Positions 1-16,496 are shown, numbered from the stretch's first letter. The stretch is 18,291 bases of DNA from Ichthyophonus hoferi (GCA_002751075.1 NAOQ01000532.1:9462-27752); one strand, 5' to 3'. Made by a program: numbers and translations. The notes: generated by a model from the sequence alone, not told the origin.

Positions 1-13
1 TAAATAAACAATT

Positions 14-54
<41 letters not shown>

Positions 55-139
55 TCTACATTTTTATTTATAGCTATCCAATTATCCTATCCTAACTCCA
101 TTTCATATTAATTCATTAATGAACCAACCAATCCCCTAC
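1..139. repeat. AT dinucleotide run in the last VPS4 intron
   Basis: Positions 16-50 are an almost pure AT dinucleotide tract. The whole 1-139 stretch is intronic in the VPS4 model, and the exon-12 donor on the minus strand is at 139. I see no exon for the missing C-terminal helix here. Confidence 0.85.
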
Positions 140-6272
<6,133 letters not shown>

Positions 6273-6914
6273 GCTTAGGCCTCTGTTATGCTGATAGTAA
6301 ATATATTATAAACAGGGGTAGACTGGTTGGGGATAAATAAATACAAATATGGGTTATATATATATGAAATATAACTATAGTAGCAGTGATTATTATATTA
6401 TTATCTTTATTATTTACTATTATTATTATATATTATTATTATTGTAGTTGTTATTCAATTTTGATACATTATTTTTTTTTGAGTTATAATCAAACCAATT
6501 AGTTAAAATTATGTGAGTTAATCTATATATGTAAATACTAATTAATTGGTCAGCCAAGATTAATAAAAATGAGATAAATCTGGTTAATTAGTAAAAAAAT
6601 TAATAATAATATATAGTAAAACATGTACTAGAGTTACCCATTACAATAAATTTTTTAATTAATAAAATCAATAAAATACTTAAATATTTAAATGTGGCCG
6701 CTATTGGTCTCATATATTTAGGAAGCAGCTATACAACAAGTTCAATTTTTTTAAAAAAAATTGATCTAATAATTAAGAGTTAATTATATCTACCTATTAT
6801 TATAATTCAAATTCCGATCACTGTCTGTATTTTAAATAATAATAATAATAATTTATGACAACACAATATACTACTATCCAACATATTAATTCCTTTATTT
6901 TTATTATTATTATT
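6273..6914. promoter_or_regulatory. Divergent VPS4/ELAC1 intergenic region, likely bidirectional promoter
   Basis: The two start codons are 642 bp apart and transcribe away from each other, so both promoters must lie here or in unseen 5' leader exons. The stretch is AT-rich with AAT runs at 6838-6851. The only notably GC-rich patch is at about 6695-6710 (GTGGCCGCTATTGGTC), which includes an inverted CCAAT box at 6703-6707. I see no other recognisable promoter element. Confidence 0.5.
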
Positions 6915-9900
6915 ATGTCTGTAATAACTGCAATAACTTTTCTTGGAACTTCATCTGGGGCCCCTTCAAAGACTAGAAATGTATGGTTTATTTTTTATTT
7001 CGTGTTTATACAGTATAATATGAGATGATACGATATGATATGACGTGAAACTTGATATGATATTAAACTATAGACCATATCTTCTATATTATATTATATT
7101 ATATATTAGATCATCCCACCATACCAAACCATCGATATGATATGACGTGAAACTTGATATGATATTAAACTATAGACCATATCTTCTATATTATATTATA
7201 TTATATATTAGATCATCCCATACCAAACCATACTATCTTATACCATACTACTATACTATATCATAATATACCATGCCATGCCATACCATACTATACCATA
7301 ATATACCACACCATACCAAGTCTTGCCCTACACTTTATCATACCATAGTATACCATACTATACCATACTATACTATACCTTACCATACTATACTTTACCA
7401 TATTATATCATATCAGACCATATACTATACCATGCCAACTTATATAAAGCGCAATATGATATATATAAAAAAAGAATGAATGAGTGGGAAAGCTTGTACC
7501 TTTCTCCATTCATACACGAATTAAGCAAATAAATTTAAATTTGAATTCACCATTCAGGGCTACAATAAAAGATGTTGGAATTAAAAAAAATAGTAGTATT
7601 GTAGTTATAATAAAATATCCTGTATAAAGATAGTAACACAATTCCATATAGCATTAAATAACTTTATTAATTTAAAATTTTAATTACCAATAAAATCACA
7701 CAGGTGACATCACATGTAATTCATTTCTCGTCGGGCAGACAGTGGATGGTTGATTGCGGAGAGGGTGTGTGAATGTTTTGATATATATAATATTGAAGTC
7801 TTATTGGTGGGTATATTTATGTTGTTGCTTGTATTTATGAGTTTATTTATTTTATCTTATATTAAGACTCCTTTTATTTTAACCCTTAATACTCATTGGT
7901 GATTTAGATATATTATATAACTCAATGAGATTTTATTATTCTTGTCATCTATTTAATACCCCAATGAACCCCTATCTGATCTACAATTCCATCTAATCAT
8001 AGGTACGCAACACCAGATCCTCCAATCAGCTACCGTAAAAACCTCACGATTAGATGTAATTCTAATCACTCACGTGCATGGCGATCATATGTTTGGTCTG
8101 CCCGGACTAATCTGCTCTCGCTCATTGGCTGGTATTTATAGATACATCTAGGATAATCTATTTATATATTTCTCCCTTTATATAAATATGCGTGTCGTGT
8201 GTTTATAGGATGTTATGTTTGACAAGACTGTATAATTATATAGATGTAAGGCTATGTTTAATTTTAATATGGATTTTATTGGCGTGTTTTTTTAATTTGA
8301 TTGGTAACTGTTTATATGCCTGATCGCATTTCTCTCATATCAATTGGCTGCTTTTGCCTGAGTCTAAAATTAAACCATTAATCATTGACAAACATATTTT
8401 AAAAGGTTTTTAAAATTACCTATTTTTATAGCAAACAACACAAACTTTCAAGCAATATGTATGGCATTGACCTTTCAATAATATCCATCCATTATAAATC
8501 TAACCACTTATATTCTTTCAGGTCATACCAATCCCCTCACTCTGATTGGTCCTGTCGGTGTTGCTCAGTTTCTAAATACGGCCCTGAAGATTAGCCGAAG
8601 TCAAGGGTGAGTATTGGTTAGATATAGCTTAGATAGAGGGTAGGCATAGGGTAGATAGAGGGTAGATATAAGGTAGATAAAGGGAGGGTATAGGGTAGAT
8701 GGAAGGTAGATATAGGGTAAATATAGGATTGATAGAGGGTAGGTATAGGATAGATATGATATATAGGGTATATGGTATATTGATATATAGATATATAGGT
8801 ATGTAGGGTATACAGGCTCTGTGCTTATTATGATATATATATATATACGTTTAGTAACTATGCATATGCATTACCAATGCTTATCTTATTGACCTATAAG
8901 CCATTTTAAAAGTAATTTATAATGTCTTCTATATGTTCTCTCTGATTTGTTCTTCTCCAGTAATATATTTAAAACCCGAAAGATATATATGGACTGCAAT
9001 ATAATAAACCATTGGTTAATACAGAGAGGATCTTGGTTATGATTTGAAGATTATTGAGCTAAGCCCTGATCGTCATTATGATTTAGGGGTGGTATGTACA
9101 TGCATATATATACATATCTATGTATAGATATAGGTATAGGTATAGGTATAGGTATATTTATATATATATTATGTACAGGTATATGTATATGTATATGTAT
9201 ATGTATATAAAGTGGGAGAGGAAGAGAAATCTGTATGTGCGCATGTGGTATAGATAGTATAGCGTATTACATAGTGTATATGTATGTATAGATATATATT
9301 GATAGTATATATATAATTATATATAATGAATATGAGTATAGGTTAATTAACAGGGAAAGTATTTTATGATATGATAATAACCTAATATACTACCAGTTAT
9401 AATATATATTATACTATGCAATATTGTACAATACCGTAATATATTTTATTATATAATACTATGCTATATTAATATTATAATTTTTAAGTCATGTATCTCA
9501 ATATATAAACAAATCTATCACCACATAAGTGCATCTAATTAATTAATTAATCAACCCAATCATACCTTTATATTCATATATAGATTAACGAAATTCACCT
9601 ATCGGCACATCCTATCAAACATAGTATACCATGTCATGGATTTGTATTAACGGAACCAGATAAGCGCGGGAAAGTAGGTATGTATGATTGAGAGCTATAA
9701 ATAACGACCAATGGGCTGTATCACTTGCTATCTTTACTTTTATCCCTTTCATCTTATATATATGGTATAGTAAATGATAATGATAAGAGTAATAATAATA
9801 ATAGCAGCAGCAACAACTGCAATAATAAATATGTAAAAGGTAATAACATGTTAGTCTATTATCCAACCATAATCCTTAATAAGTAACCATATTAAGATTC

Positions 9901-11940
9901 GAATGTTTCTTTGCAGATAAAGATAAGCTGAAAAAATTTGGATTAGCTGGTCCCAATATACGAATGCTGACACAGGGCCATTCTGTTATCTTGGATAACA
10001 ATAAACAAATTAATCCAGAAGATGTGAGTGATTGATCTATTATATATATAAACCATATATTGGGATGTGTTATTTTTGTTATTTAGTTTAATTCGTGTAG
10101 CACAGAATAAGTATTTTTCCGTTACTCTTTGATTTTATACTATAATGTATGTACTATATTACACTACACTGTACTTTACATTATACTATACTATACACTA
10201 TCCTGTATATATAGTAAATATATATGTGGTATATAACATAGCTGTATCGTATATTTCTTTCTCTCTTCTTTTCATGGTTCTACCTTCCTCGCTCCCCTCG
10301 TTTCCTATTGAAACAGGTTATGGGACCGAATCAAAAAGGGAGGGTGTTTGTGTTACTAGGAGACACCTATGATCCTACATCAATTAGTGAAGCCGCCATG
10401 GACTGTGATACGCTAGTGCATGAGGTACTTTAAATTTAAAATATGCACAGGATTGATTGAATTTTAGTTAAACCATTTTATACATCATTATATAATATAT
10501 AAGGTTAAGTTATGATTTTATTGGGTACATTCTGTAAACCCAGTCATTCCTTCCTATATATATCTGACTTACAACATATTCTATTAGTAGTAGATATATA
10601 TCGCAGTTGCCTTTTTTATTCAGTCCCTGCTCATTAATAATCATTTGTATTGGTGGGATTAATCACAATTAAGCTCTACTCCAATCACAGTGCACGTATG
10701 ACACATCTATGACGGAGAAGGCTTTGGCCAATGGTCATAGTACCAGTAGGATGGCAGGGTTATTTGCCAATAAAATACGGGCCAAACGATTGGTTCTTAC
10801 TCATTTCAGCCCTAGGTAAATCCTATTAGAATTGGGTGGATATCATTCAGTATGTATGTATGTATGTATGTATATATGTATGCAGTTATTTTTTCACTGT
10901 GTTTTAGTAATTATAATTATCTCACCCATGTTCAGGGTGGTAGCTAATTATTACAAGCAGAGTATTAAAGATGCAAACTGTATAGCTTTTATTCAGTATG
11001 ACTACAGAATCAAGAGTCCTCAATCTGTCTCAGACAGAACCTTTTTATATTTTCTAGATATAGCATTTTATATATGCAATATTTCAGAACTCAACCTTAA
11101 TTAATGAGATTAATTAATTAGATAGTTATAACTCTGGTTACCTTGTCTATATATCTAGCTATATTTGACAATATTAACTAGTGATTCAATCAAATCCATC
11201 CATTGAAGTCACGTAGCCAATGAAATAAATCGATAAAATAGACAACTTGAATCATTTTATTGGGTTTATAATTATTAGATCCTAATTCTAATTGGTGATT
11301 ATGTATATCCACAGATATGATCAATCACCTGACTGCACGGGAAAGGCCAATGCGAAAGGTACATTTGAAAAAATGGGGGCATGTGATAGTATAAAATAAA
11401 GCTATATTAGGCTATATTAAGATAATATGGAAAGACATAAAAACTATAGCAGATATATTCGCAACTGATGGTCCGGTGCTATGTATGTATAGCTTAGTAT
11501 AGATAGAGAGGTAGATTGATAAGGGTTTAATGCATTTTATAATTTATATTTTAAGTACCTGCTTAGTGAAATATAATAAATATATATACTGTAATATAAT
11601 TTGGGGTTTAAAATGGACTATAATATACTCTAATATAATATAACAAAACATAATATAATATATGCATATATATCCAGCTAATTACATAAGGTCCCCTATT
11701 TATATATTATACTAGATATATTTATAAGTAAAAATGGCGCATACAGGCCATATTTGGTTGTTACCTCATCCAATCACATTACACTTACCACTCTATATCC
11801 AATCAGAATCACCCGCCAAAGACACAGAACCAATCAAACCTGATACTATATGTATCGACCAACTAGTGGCAGAGGCCAGTGCACAGTGTGTAGAAACCCA
11901 CGTGATAGCTGCCTATGATCATTTGACCATTCCTATTTAA
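6915..11940 (+). CDS. ELAC1: Short-form tRNase Z (ELAC1 type), complete, 11 exons
   Basis: A metallo-beta-lactamase-fold endonuclease that cuts the 3' trailer from pre-tRNA. Exons: 6915-6980, 7704-7764, 8003-8131, 8522-8606, 9025-9091, 9584-9677, 9917-10023, 10317-10424, 10691-10815, 11315-11358, 11747-11940 (TAA). All phases agree, giving 359 aa; human ELAC1 is 363. Visible motifs: N-terminal [14 protein letters not shown] (9-22), zinc motif HVHGDH (66-71), metal-ligand His in PIKHSIP (H149), GP-type exosite remnant GLAGPN, LLGDT with the bridging Asp (D219), HEC (238-240, where human ELAC1 has HEA), GHST (254-257) and THFSPR (276-281, H277). The C-terminus [10 protein letters not shown] matches the family end. 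The zinc-binding set looks complete, so I expect an active enzyme. The length and single domain mark the short form, not the long ELAC2 form. The last acceptor is ambiguous: CAG at 11744-11746 or AAG at 11726-11728, both in frame. The N-terminus is closer to bacterial and plant enzymes than to human ELAC1. Confidence 0.95.
7031..7231. repeat. Near-exact 102-bp tandem duplication in ELAC1 intron 1
   Basis: The unit at 7031-7132 is repeated at 7133-7231. The only difference I find is a 3-bp gap in the second copy near its right end (TCCCACCATACC against TCCCATACC). The unit begins CGATATGATATGACGTGAAA. The lack of substitutions points to a recent event. Confidence 0.95.
7225..7440. repeat. ACCATACTAT-type minisatellite in ELAC1 intron 1
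   Basis: Five-base words CCATA, CTATA and ACCAT alternate for about 200 bp directly after the tandem duplication. They yield His/Tyr/Pro-rich plus-strand frames that are not genes. Confidence 0.8.
8612..8790. repeat. GGGTAGATATA minisatellite in ELAC1 intron 4
   Basis: Units of about 11 bp (GGTAGATAGA, GGTAGATATA, GGTATAGG) repeat imperfectly right after the exon 4 donor. Confidence 0.8.
9115..9210. repeat. GTATAG and GTATAT hexanucleotide runs in ELAC1 intron 5
   Basis: A run of GGTATA units (about 9128-9155) is followed by GTATAT units (about 9179-9208), just downstream of exon 5. Confidence 0.85.
10918..11141 (+). repeat. Dispersed repeat copy A (ELAC1 intron 9)
   Basis: A non-microsatellite sequence homologous to 16277-16490. 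The central 79 bp (10978-11056) aligns without gaps to 16337-16415 with 7 mismatches by eye. Its core is a perfect palindrome, TCTGTCT-C-AGACAGA, at 11024-11038. I see no target-site duplication, terminal inverted repeat or tRNA-like promoter boxes, so the family is unknown. A plus-strand frame across it (10832-11104) is not a gene. Confidence 0.85.
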
Positions 11941-12688
11941 TACCATATATAGAAGCTAATATATGTATAGATAGGGCCTGATATAGAGGAAAAGATAATA
12001 TATATAGATATAATTATGTGGAAGGATAGATGGTATGATATAGGATGATATCGTAAAATATTATACTACTATAGCACTATAAATAACTGTTATATTATAA
12101 AATTTATTAGCCTGTAATCATAGGCTGATGTACTGATCGATCGATTACGATTAGCATTATATTTAACTGCACTAATTAATTGATTAATTAAATTAAATCA
12201 AGCCACTACCGATGCATATAATTGATTATCCATGCAGTGTCATTCAAAACGTTCTATATAATGCAATATATTCAAATATAAATCTGATGATTTACCTTTT
12301 ATATTAAGAATTAGGTTTATGTTTATATTTTAAATATAGGACCCTGTTGGCTATATTTTATATTTCAAATTTCAAATCTAATTACGTCATTCTTTAGTTC
12401 AACTTGTGGTCGGCTGTCCTTTACTATATTCCTGTACGGTTTAAAATGATCTGTTAAAACTACCCATCCAATAAGATAAATATGTTGGTGTATTAATTAA
12501 TTTTATAAATCATAGATCCTAGACTATATATAGTGAAATAGAATATTGTGATTGGGTCTAGGTCATGAGTGCGATAGGATTTAATAAGAAAATAATACAA
12601 TATAGTAATAGGATAATAACAATAAAGTACCATGCCAGCATAACATATAATACTATCTTGTTATTCGTTGTGCAATAGATGCATACTA
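11941..12688. other. Intergenic region between convergent ELAC1 and CDPF1
   Basis: 748 bp holding the 3' ends of both genes. It is AT-rich with several TAATTAAT words at about 12173-12200 and a short hairpin-like AGCCT...AGGCT at about 12109-12126. I could not assign poly(A) signals with confidence and see no coding exon. Confidence 0.6.
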
Positions 12689-14575
12689 TCAACAGCCATT
12701 CTGTTTCAAAACATGATATGGTATGTATTAGGGTGGACTATGGTATTATATAATCTAGTATAGGACATTATAATATTATATAGGATAGAATAGCATATAG
12801 TAAAAGGTTGTGTATTATAACATAGAATATAGTGCATAGCACATTATATAATACATAATTATTACCTTCTGTATTTCAGTGGGGAAGTATAGTAGGTTCT
12901 CAGTCACGCACGGATTACAAAATCGTTTAGTATAATATAGACTACAACCTAGGGGAGAGAGGAGATTAGTACTATTATACCATTTTAACATTACTATTCT
13001 ACAAGTCTATACGTATATTAAAATACACCCGCACCCATCTATCTTATATTTTAAAATTCCTATTCTATTGGTCTATACCTGCATTATAAAACATCCTTAC
13101 CTACACATACTGGTTTATGGCACAGTGCACAGTTCCCACCCAATACCAAATGACTTTGTGTTGTGGGGTTGGAAAAGGGGTTGCGCATAACGTAAGCATC
13201 CTCGAAGAGGCTATGGGATTGAATTAAATATAATAATTAATATTAATGAACCACTAAATCAATGCTAATTAATTACTCCTGATTCATTAGTATCAATTTA
13301 TTAGCAGATAGTATTTAGCATGAACTAATTAGCATTTATTAACGGTTTATATTGAGATTTATGATGCATCATTACCCAATTGCTGCTACTCAAATAGTCT
13401 TAGCACCTCATTTAGAAAATGAATCTTGGCCTCTGATCTATAGAAAGAGAATCATTCATGAAGTGTAATCAATTGATTAGTATTGATACAGGAGCATTAA
13501 TTTAGGTTAATTAATTGGATTTAATTCATCAGTCTAAATTGGGAATCATTGATATATATTATATTATGTAGGTAGAGTAGACGTACGTGTGTAGATATAA
13601 TGTAAAGAAAAGTCCAATTGCATATCATTTTATAAAACAGCTTATAATATAAATTTTTATGTATATTGTATTGTACTGCATTATATTGTATTGTGTTATA
13701 TTGTACTGTATTTTATTGTATTGGGTTATATTGTGATGTATTTTATTGTATTATTTTGCATTGTACTGCATTGATTGTAGTGTACTATAATGTGTTTCCA
13801 CTGTCTTGGACTAACGTGTCCTATATTGTATTGTATTGTATTGCATTATACTGTAATGTCTTGATTACAGTGTACAATATTGTATTATGTTGCGTTGCAA
13901 TGTGTTGTGTTGTATTGTACTATATTGTATCGTGTTGCATAGTATAGTATAGTATAGTATAGTATAGTATAGTATTGTATTGTATTGTATTGTATTGTAT
14001 TGTATTGTATTGTATTGTATTTAGTGTATTGTATTGTATTGTGTAGCGTTGTATTATAATGCATTGTACTGTATGGTATTGTATAGAGCTTTATTGTATT
14101 ATATTATATTTCTTTGTATTATGTTGTATTTTATTGTATTGCACTGCTTTGCTTTATATTATATCATAGTATAGTATAGTGTATAATATTATATTGTATT
14201 ATATTGTATTGCAATATATATTGCTTTATATTATATTATATTATATTATAATGTACTGTAATGCATTTTATTATAATGTGTTGTTTTGTATTGAAATATT
14301 TGTTACTGTAGAATATTACATTATGCTATACTATACTATCTTACATTATACTATATTATATTATACCATAGCTATCCTTCCTCTATACTATACCCTTCCC
14401 TTATCGTACCCATACCCTCACTTTCCCCCACCTACATTATCTTTCGAGAGCTAAAGGGAGGTATACGGCCATAATAGTCACTCCTTGCAGTAATAGCACA
14501 CACTGTACAGGTAAATATCTTTCGAACATGTGTTTTATCTGTCTGTTGTTTGTCGGACCGTTGGCTTGTTGTCAT
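12689..14575 (-). CDS. CDPF1: CDPF1-family cysteine-rich protein, 4 exons
   Basis: Related to cysteine-rich DPF-motif domain-containing protein 1, a small conserved eukaryotic protein of unknown function that probably binds zinc. Exons in transcript order: 14436-14575, 13101-13210, 12866-12948, 12689-12700 (TGA). Phases agree and give 114 aa; human CDPF1 is about 123. Visible: first Cys pair FTCTVC (C23, C26), the signature region EDAYVMRNPF (50-59), NCALC (C74, C77), PVCVGCSLYY (C82, C85), and KRFCNPC (C94, C97) followed by TEN. The human protein reads ESYVMKDPF, CSLC, VCVGPECSLFYSKRFCLPC in the same order. Two oddities: the name-giving DPF is NPF here, and the VG-PE-C spacing is two residues shorter. 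The start ATG at 14575 opens a polar leader of about 18 residues. The 12-bp last exon (three codons and a stop) rests only on a good acceptor and the phase; the gene could end elsewhere. Confidence 0.9.
13661..14350. repeat. Long TTGTA/TATAG pentanucleotide array in CDPF1 intron 1
   Basis: Nearly 700 bp of five-base units. The purest part is AGTAT at about 13940-13973, followed in register by TTGTA units to about 14020. Flanks are degenerate (TTGCA, TTATA, TTGTG). It accounts for most of the 1,225-bp intron between exons 1 and 2. Plus-strand Cys/Ile/Val/Leu/Tyr frames here are artefacts. Confidence 0.9.
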
Positions 14576-15724
14576 GGTTCTATATTATAGTATATGATGT
14601 GTAGAAAAAAGGTATGGAGTGTAGTTATAAAAGTACTACTAGCTCCTCTACTATATTTGCTTTATGATATTATACTATTTATATTATGTTATACTATATA
14701 ATATTATTATATTAAATTTACTGTAATTTATCGTTGTGTATTGTATTGTTATATTATGTTATCATGCTGTATTATATATTATGATATTCTATAATATTCT
14801 AAGCTATGGTATACTGGTTTATTTTAAGCGTCTAAAGGTATGCTCTAATGTTTATTTAATTACATATAGCCAATCAACTCCAGTCACACAGAATCATAGT
14901 AAATATATCCAATCATTATGCGCATTTAATTGATTACAACATTGCGATCTATCCCACGCCGGAATTATTATCATGATAATAAATATAGATGGAAATAATA
15001 GATAAAATAATAATCACATATATGCATTCTATTATATATATATATAATAAATTAATAGCATATAAATTAGTGCTACATAGTATCTAGCCAGTAAAGACAT
15101 ACTTAATGATACTCACTGTATGGGACTAATTAATACAAACTTGATGTTATAACAGAATACACAGGTTTATTACAATTCTTCTGCATTTGTATTTTAGAGT
15201 ATGGCCAATATCTAAACGACTTTATTTATTTATGTTCAAAACTACTGAATACACCTTTACTGTCAATTTTATCTATATTTACGCAACGAATATACATGTC
15301 AATTATTATAGTTAATACTTGCAACAAATAGCTATTTTATTGTATTTATACTTATATTTCTACTTTCATATGTAATACATGCACATTTACGTATTAGTTA
15401 TTCCACTATAGCTATGTATATTTGTATATATGCATAGGAATATATTACATTGTTTTACATATTTGACTACTTCCATGGGTTCTGTCTACTTGTATATCAT
15501 AAATTGATTTTATAGTATAGGGCAATTATATAAAACATCATTAAATAATGCAACAGAATATATTACATTACAGCCCAATGTAGCATAATACATTACAATA
15601 TGACATAGCATAACATATTATAACAATACATATATTTAAAAGTTGAGCTTTCGATATAAAAATATTAAAAAACCAAAAAAAAACTCAATAAGCAATAGCT
15701 AAATAACCTCTATACCAATCAGGT
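14576..15724. other. AT-rich divergent intergenic region
   Basis: The gap between the CDPF1 start and the 128-codon gene. It holds an 18-bp perfect palindrome at 14965-14982 and two CCAATCA words (14870, 14909); a third, at 15715, ends 10 bp before the ATG. I see no exon. Both promoters are presumably here. Confidence 0.55.
14965..14982. other. 18-bp perfect palindrome
   Basis: TTATTATCA followed directly by TGATAATAA, a perfect inverted repeat without spacer. It could be a dimeric protein-binding site or a chance event in AT-rich DNA. Confidence 0.6.
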
Positions 15725-16111
15725 ATGTCGCGGCGAATTCTGTTTGATCTGTGGAAGCAATGGCCTAAAATAGCAGGCACTAAAGACATAAAATCATTAT
15801 CCCACCTTAACAACTTAGAGAAGGAGTTTATAACTGCAGTAGAGGCATTCGAAACAGTAAATGCAACGAAGGCATACAGGCATACCCCTGTACTATCATC
15901 ACCATTGACACAGAGTGACAGATTTAGAAGGGTATTGTTTGCGGATGACTTTCTACATGAGAGAACAAATGGGTTTGGGGTTGTAGAAAAGATGACAAAG
16001 AGGGAAAAAAGGATAAAGGAGCATGAAATGTATAGGAAAATGTTTGAAGAACCTAAGAAGGTCAAGAAACCTAGCGGTAGATATAGATATATAGCCGAGT
16101 GTAAGAAATAG
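15725..16111 (+). CDS. Hypothetical basic protein, 128 aa, single exon
   Basis: I do not recognise this protein. The frame is open for 128 codons with mixed codon use and far higher base complexity than the surrounding AT-rich DNA, which argues for real coding. The N-terminus (MSRRILFDLWKQWPK) could form a basic amphipathic helix. A middle part holds HTPVLSSPL and FADDFLHERTNGFG. The last 45 residues are very Lys/Arg-rich (TKREKRIKEHEMYRKMFEEP, then KKVKKPSGRYRYIAECKK) and probably helical. Small size, basic tail and N-terminus would suit a mitochondrial ribosomal or assembly protein, but that is inference only. There is no membrane segment. It lies head-to-head with the CDPF1 gene, 1,149 bp apart. 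The start codon sits in CAGGTATGT, a perfect splice-donor consensus, so the true start or an upstream exon is uncertain. The long frame on the opposite strand here (15685-16065) is a shadow. Confidence 0.65.
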   Translation: MSRRILFDLWKQWPKIAGTKDIKSLSHLNNLEKEFITAVEAFETVNATKAYRHTPVLSSPLTQSDRFRRVLFADDFLHERTNGFGVVEKMTKREKRIKEHEMYRKMFEEPKKVKKPSGRYRYIAECKK

Positions 16112-16276
16112 TCTAGGAAGGTAGTAAGGAGGGTTGGTGGTGCTTGTGGCAGTAGTAGTAGTAGTACTAGCAGTAATAGAAGTGTGGATTACTGTATATG
16201 CGGAAGTAATTATCTCATACTACATATATAGACGAGATTGTAGCTAGTTATTGTCGATTCCAGCCTGTATAATAAT

Positions 16277-16490
16277 TTGCTCACCTATGCTCAGGGTGGC
16301 AGCCAACTATTTCAACCAAAGAACTTAGAATATAACCTGTATAGCCTTTATTCAGTATCACCACAGAATCAATAGTCCCCAATCTGTCTCAGACAGAACC
16401 TTTCCATATTTTCTAAATACAACATTTTACAATGGAATATTTCAAAATCCAGTATTAATTGAATAAATAATTGTAACTATAGTTACTTCA
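16277..16490 (+). repeat. Dispersed repeat copy B
   Basis: Homologous to copy A in ELAC1 intron 9, starting at the shared CTCACC-ATG--CAGGGTGG segment (16280) and ending near a shared GTTAC (about 16488). It has the same palindrome at 16383-16397. It lies downstream of the 128-codon gene and could be part of its 3' untranslated region. Confidence 0.85.
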
Positions 16491-16496
16491 CCCATG

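Noticed and set aside
7273-7532. Plus-strand frames rich in His, Tyr, Thr and Pro
   Set aside because: They fall in the CCATACTATA minisatellite of ELAC1 intron 1, between exons with matching phase.
9664-9673. A GCGCGGGAAA word resembling an inverted E2F site
   Set aside because: It is the Lys-Arg-Gly-Lys coding sequence of ELAC1 exon 6, a conserved protein position, so the match is probably coincidental.
9615-9866. Minus-strand 83-codon frame
   Set aside because: It overlaps ELAC1 exon 6 on the other strand and runs into a Cys/Tyr run from a trinucleotide repeat; it is a shadow.
11734-11940. A separate 68-codon gene starting with ATG at 11734
   Set aside because: It is the last ELAC1 exon read from an upstream ATG. 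The product ends in the tRNase Z C-terminal motif and joins exon 10 in phase.
12344-12453. A hydrophobic plus-strand frame ending FTIFLYGLK that looks like a membrane exon
   Set aside because: AT-rich DNA readily gives Phe/Ile/Leu/Tyr frames. It has no start and no partner exon.
12674-12930. Two possible plus-strand exons, one starting MHTINSHS and one ending TDYKIV before a stop, with tidy splice sites
   Set aside because: The second is antisense to CDPF1 exon 3, whose minus-strand reading matches the family residue by residue, and the first overlaps its terminal exon. The plus-strand reading has no family support.
15685-16065. A minus-strand 126-codon frame opposite the 128-codon gene
   Set aside because: It is antisense overlap. 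The plus-strand frame has the better residue mix and a natural basic tail.
10921-16490. The dispersed repeat as a tRNA-derived SINE, LTR fragment or virus remnant
   Set aside because: I see no A-box/B-box pair, terminal repeats, primer-binding site or coding fragment, so it is left unclassified.
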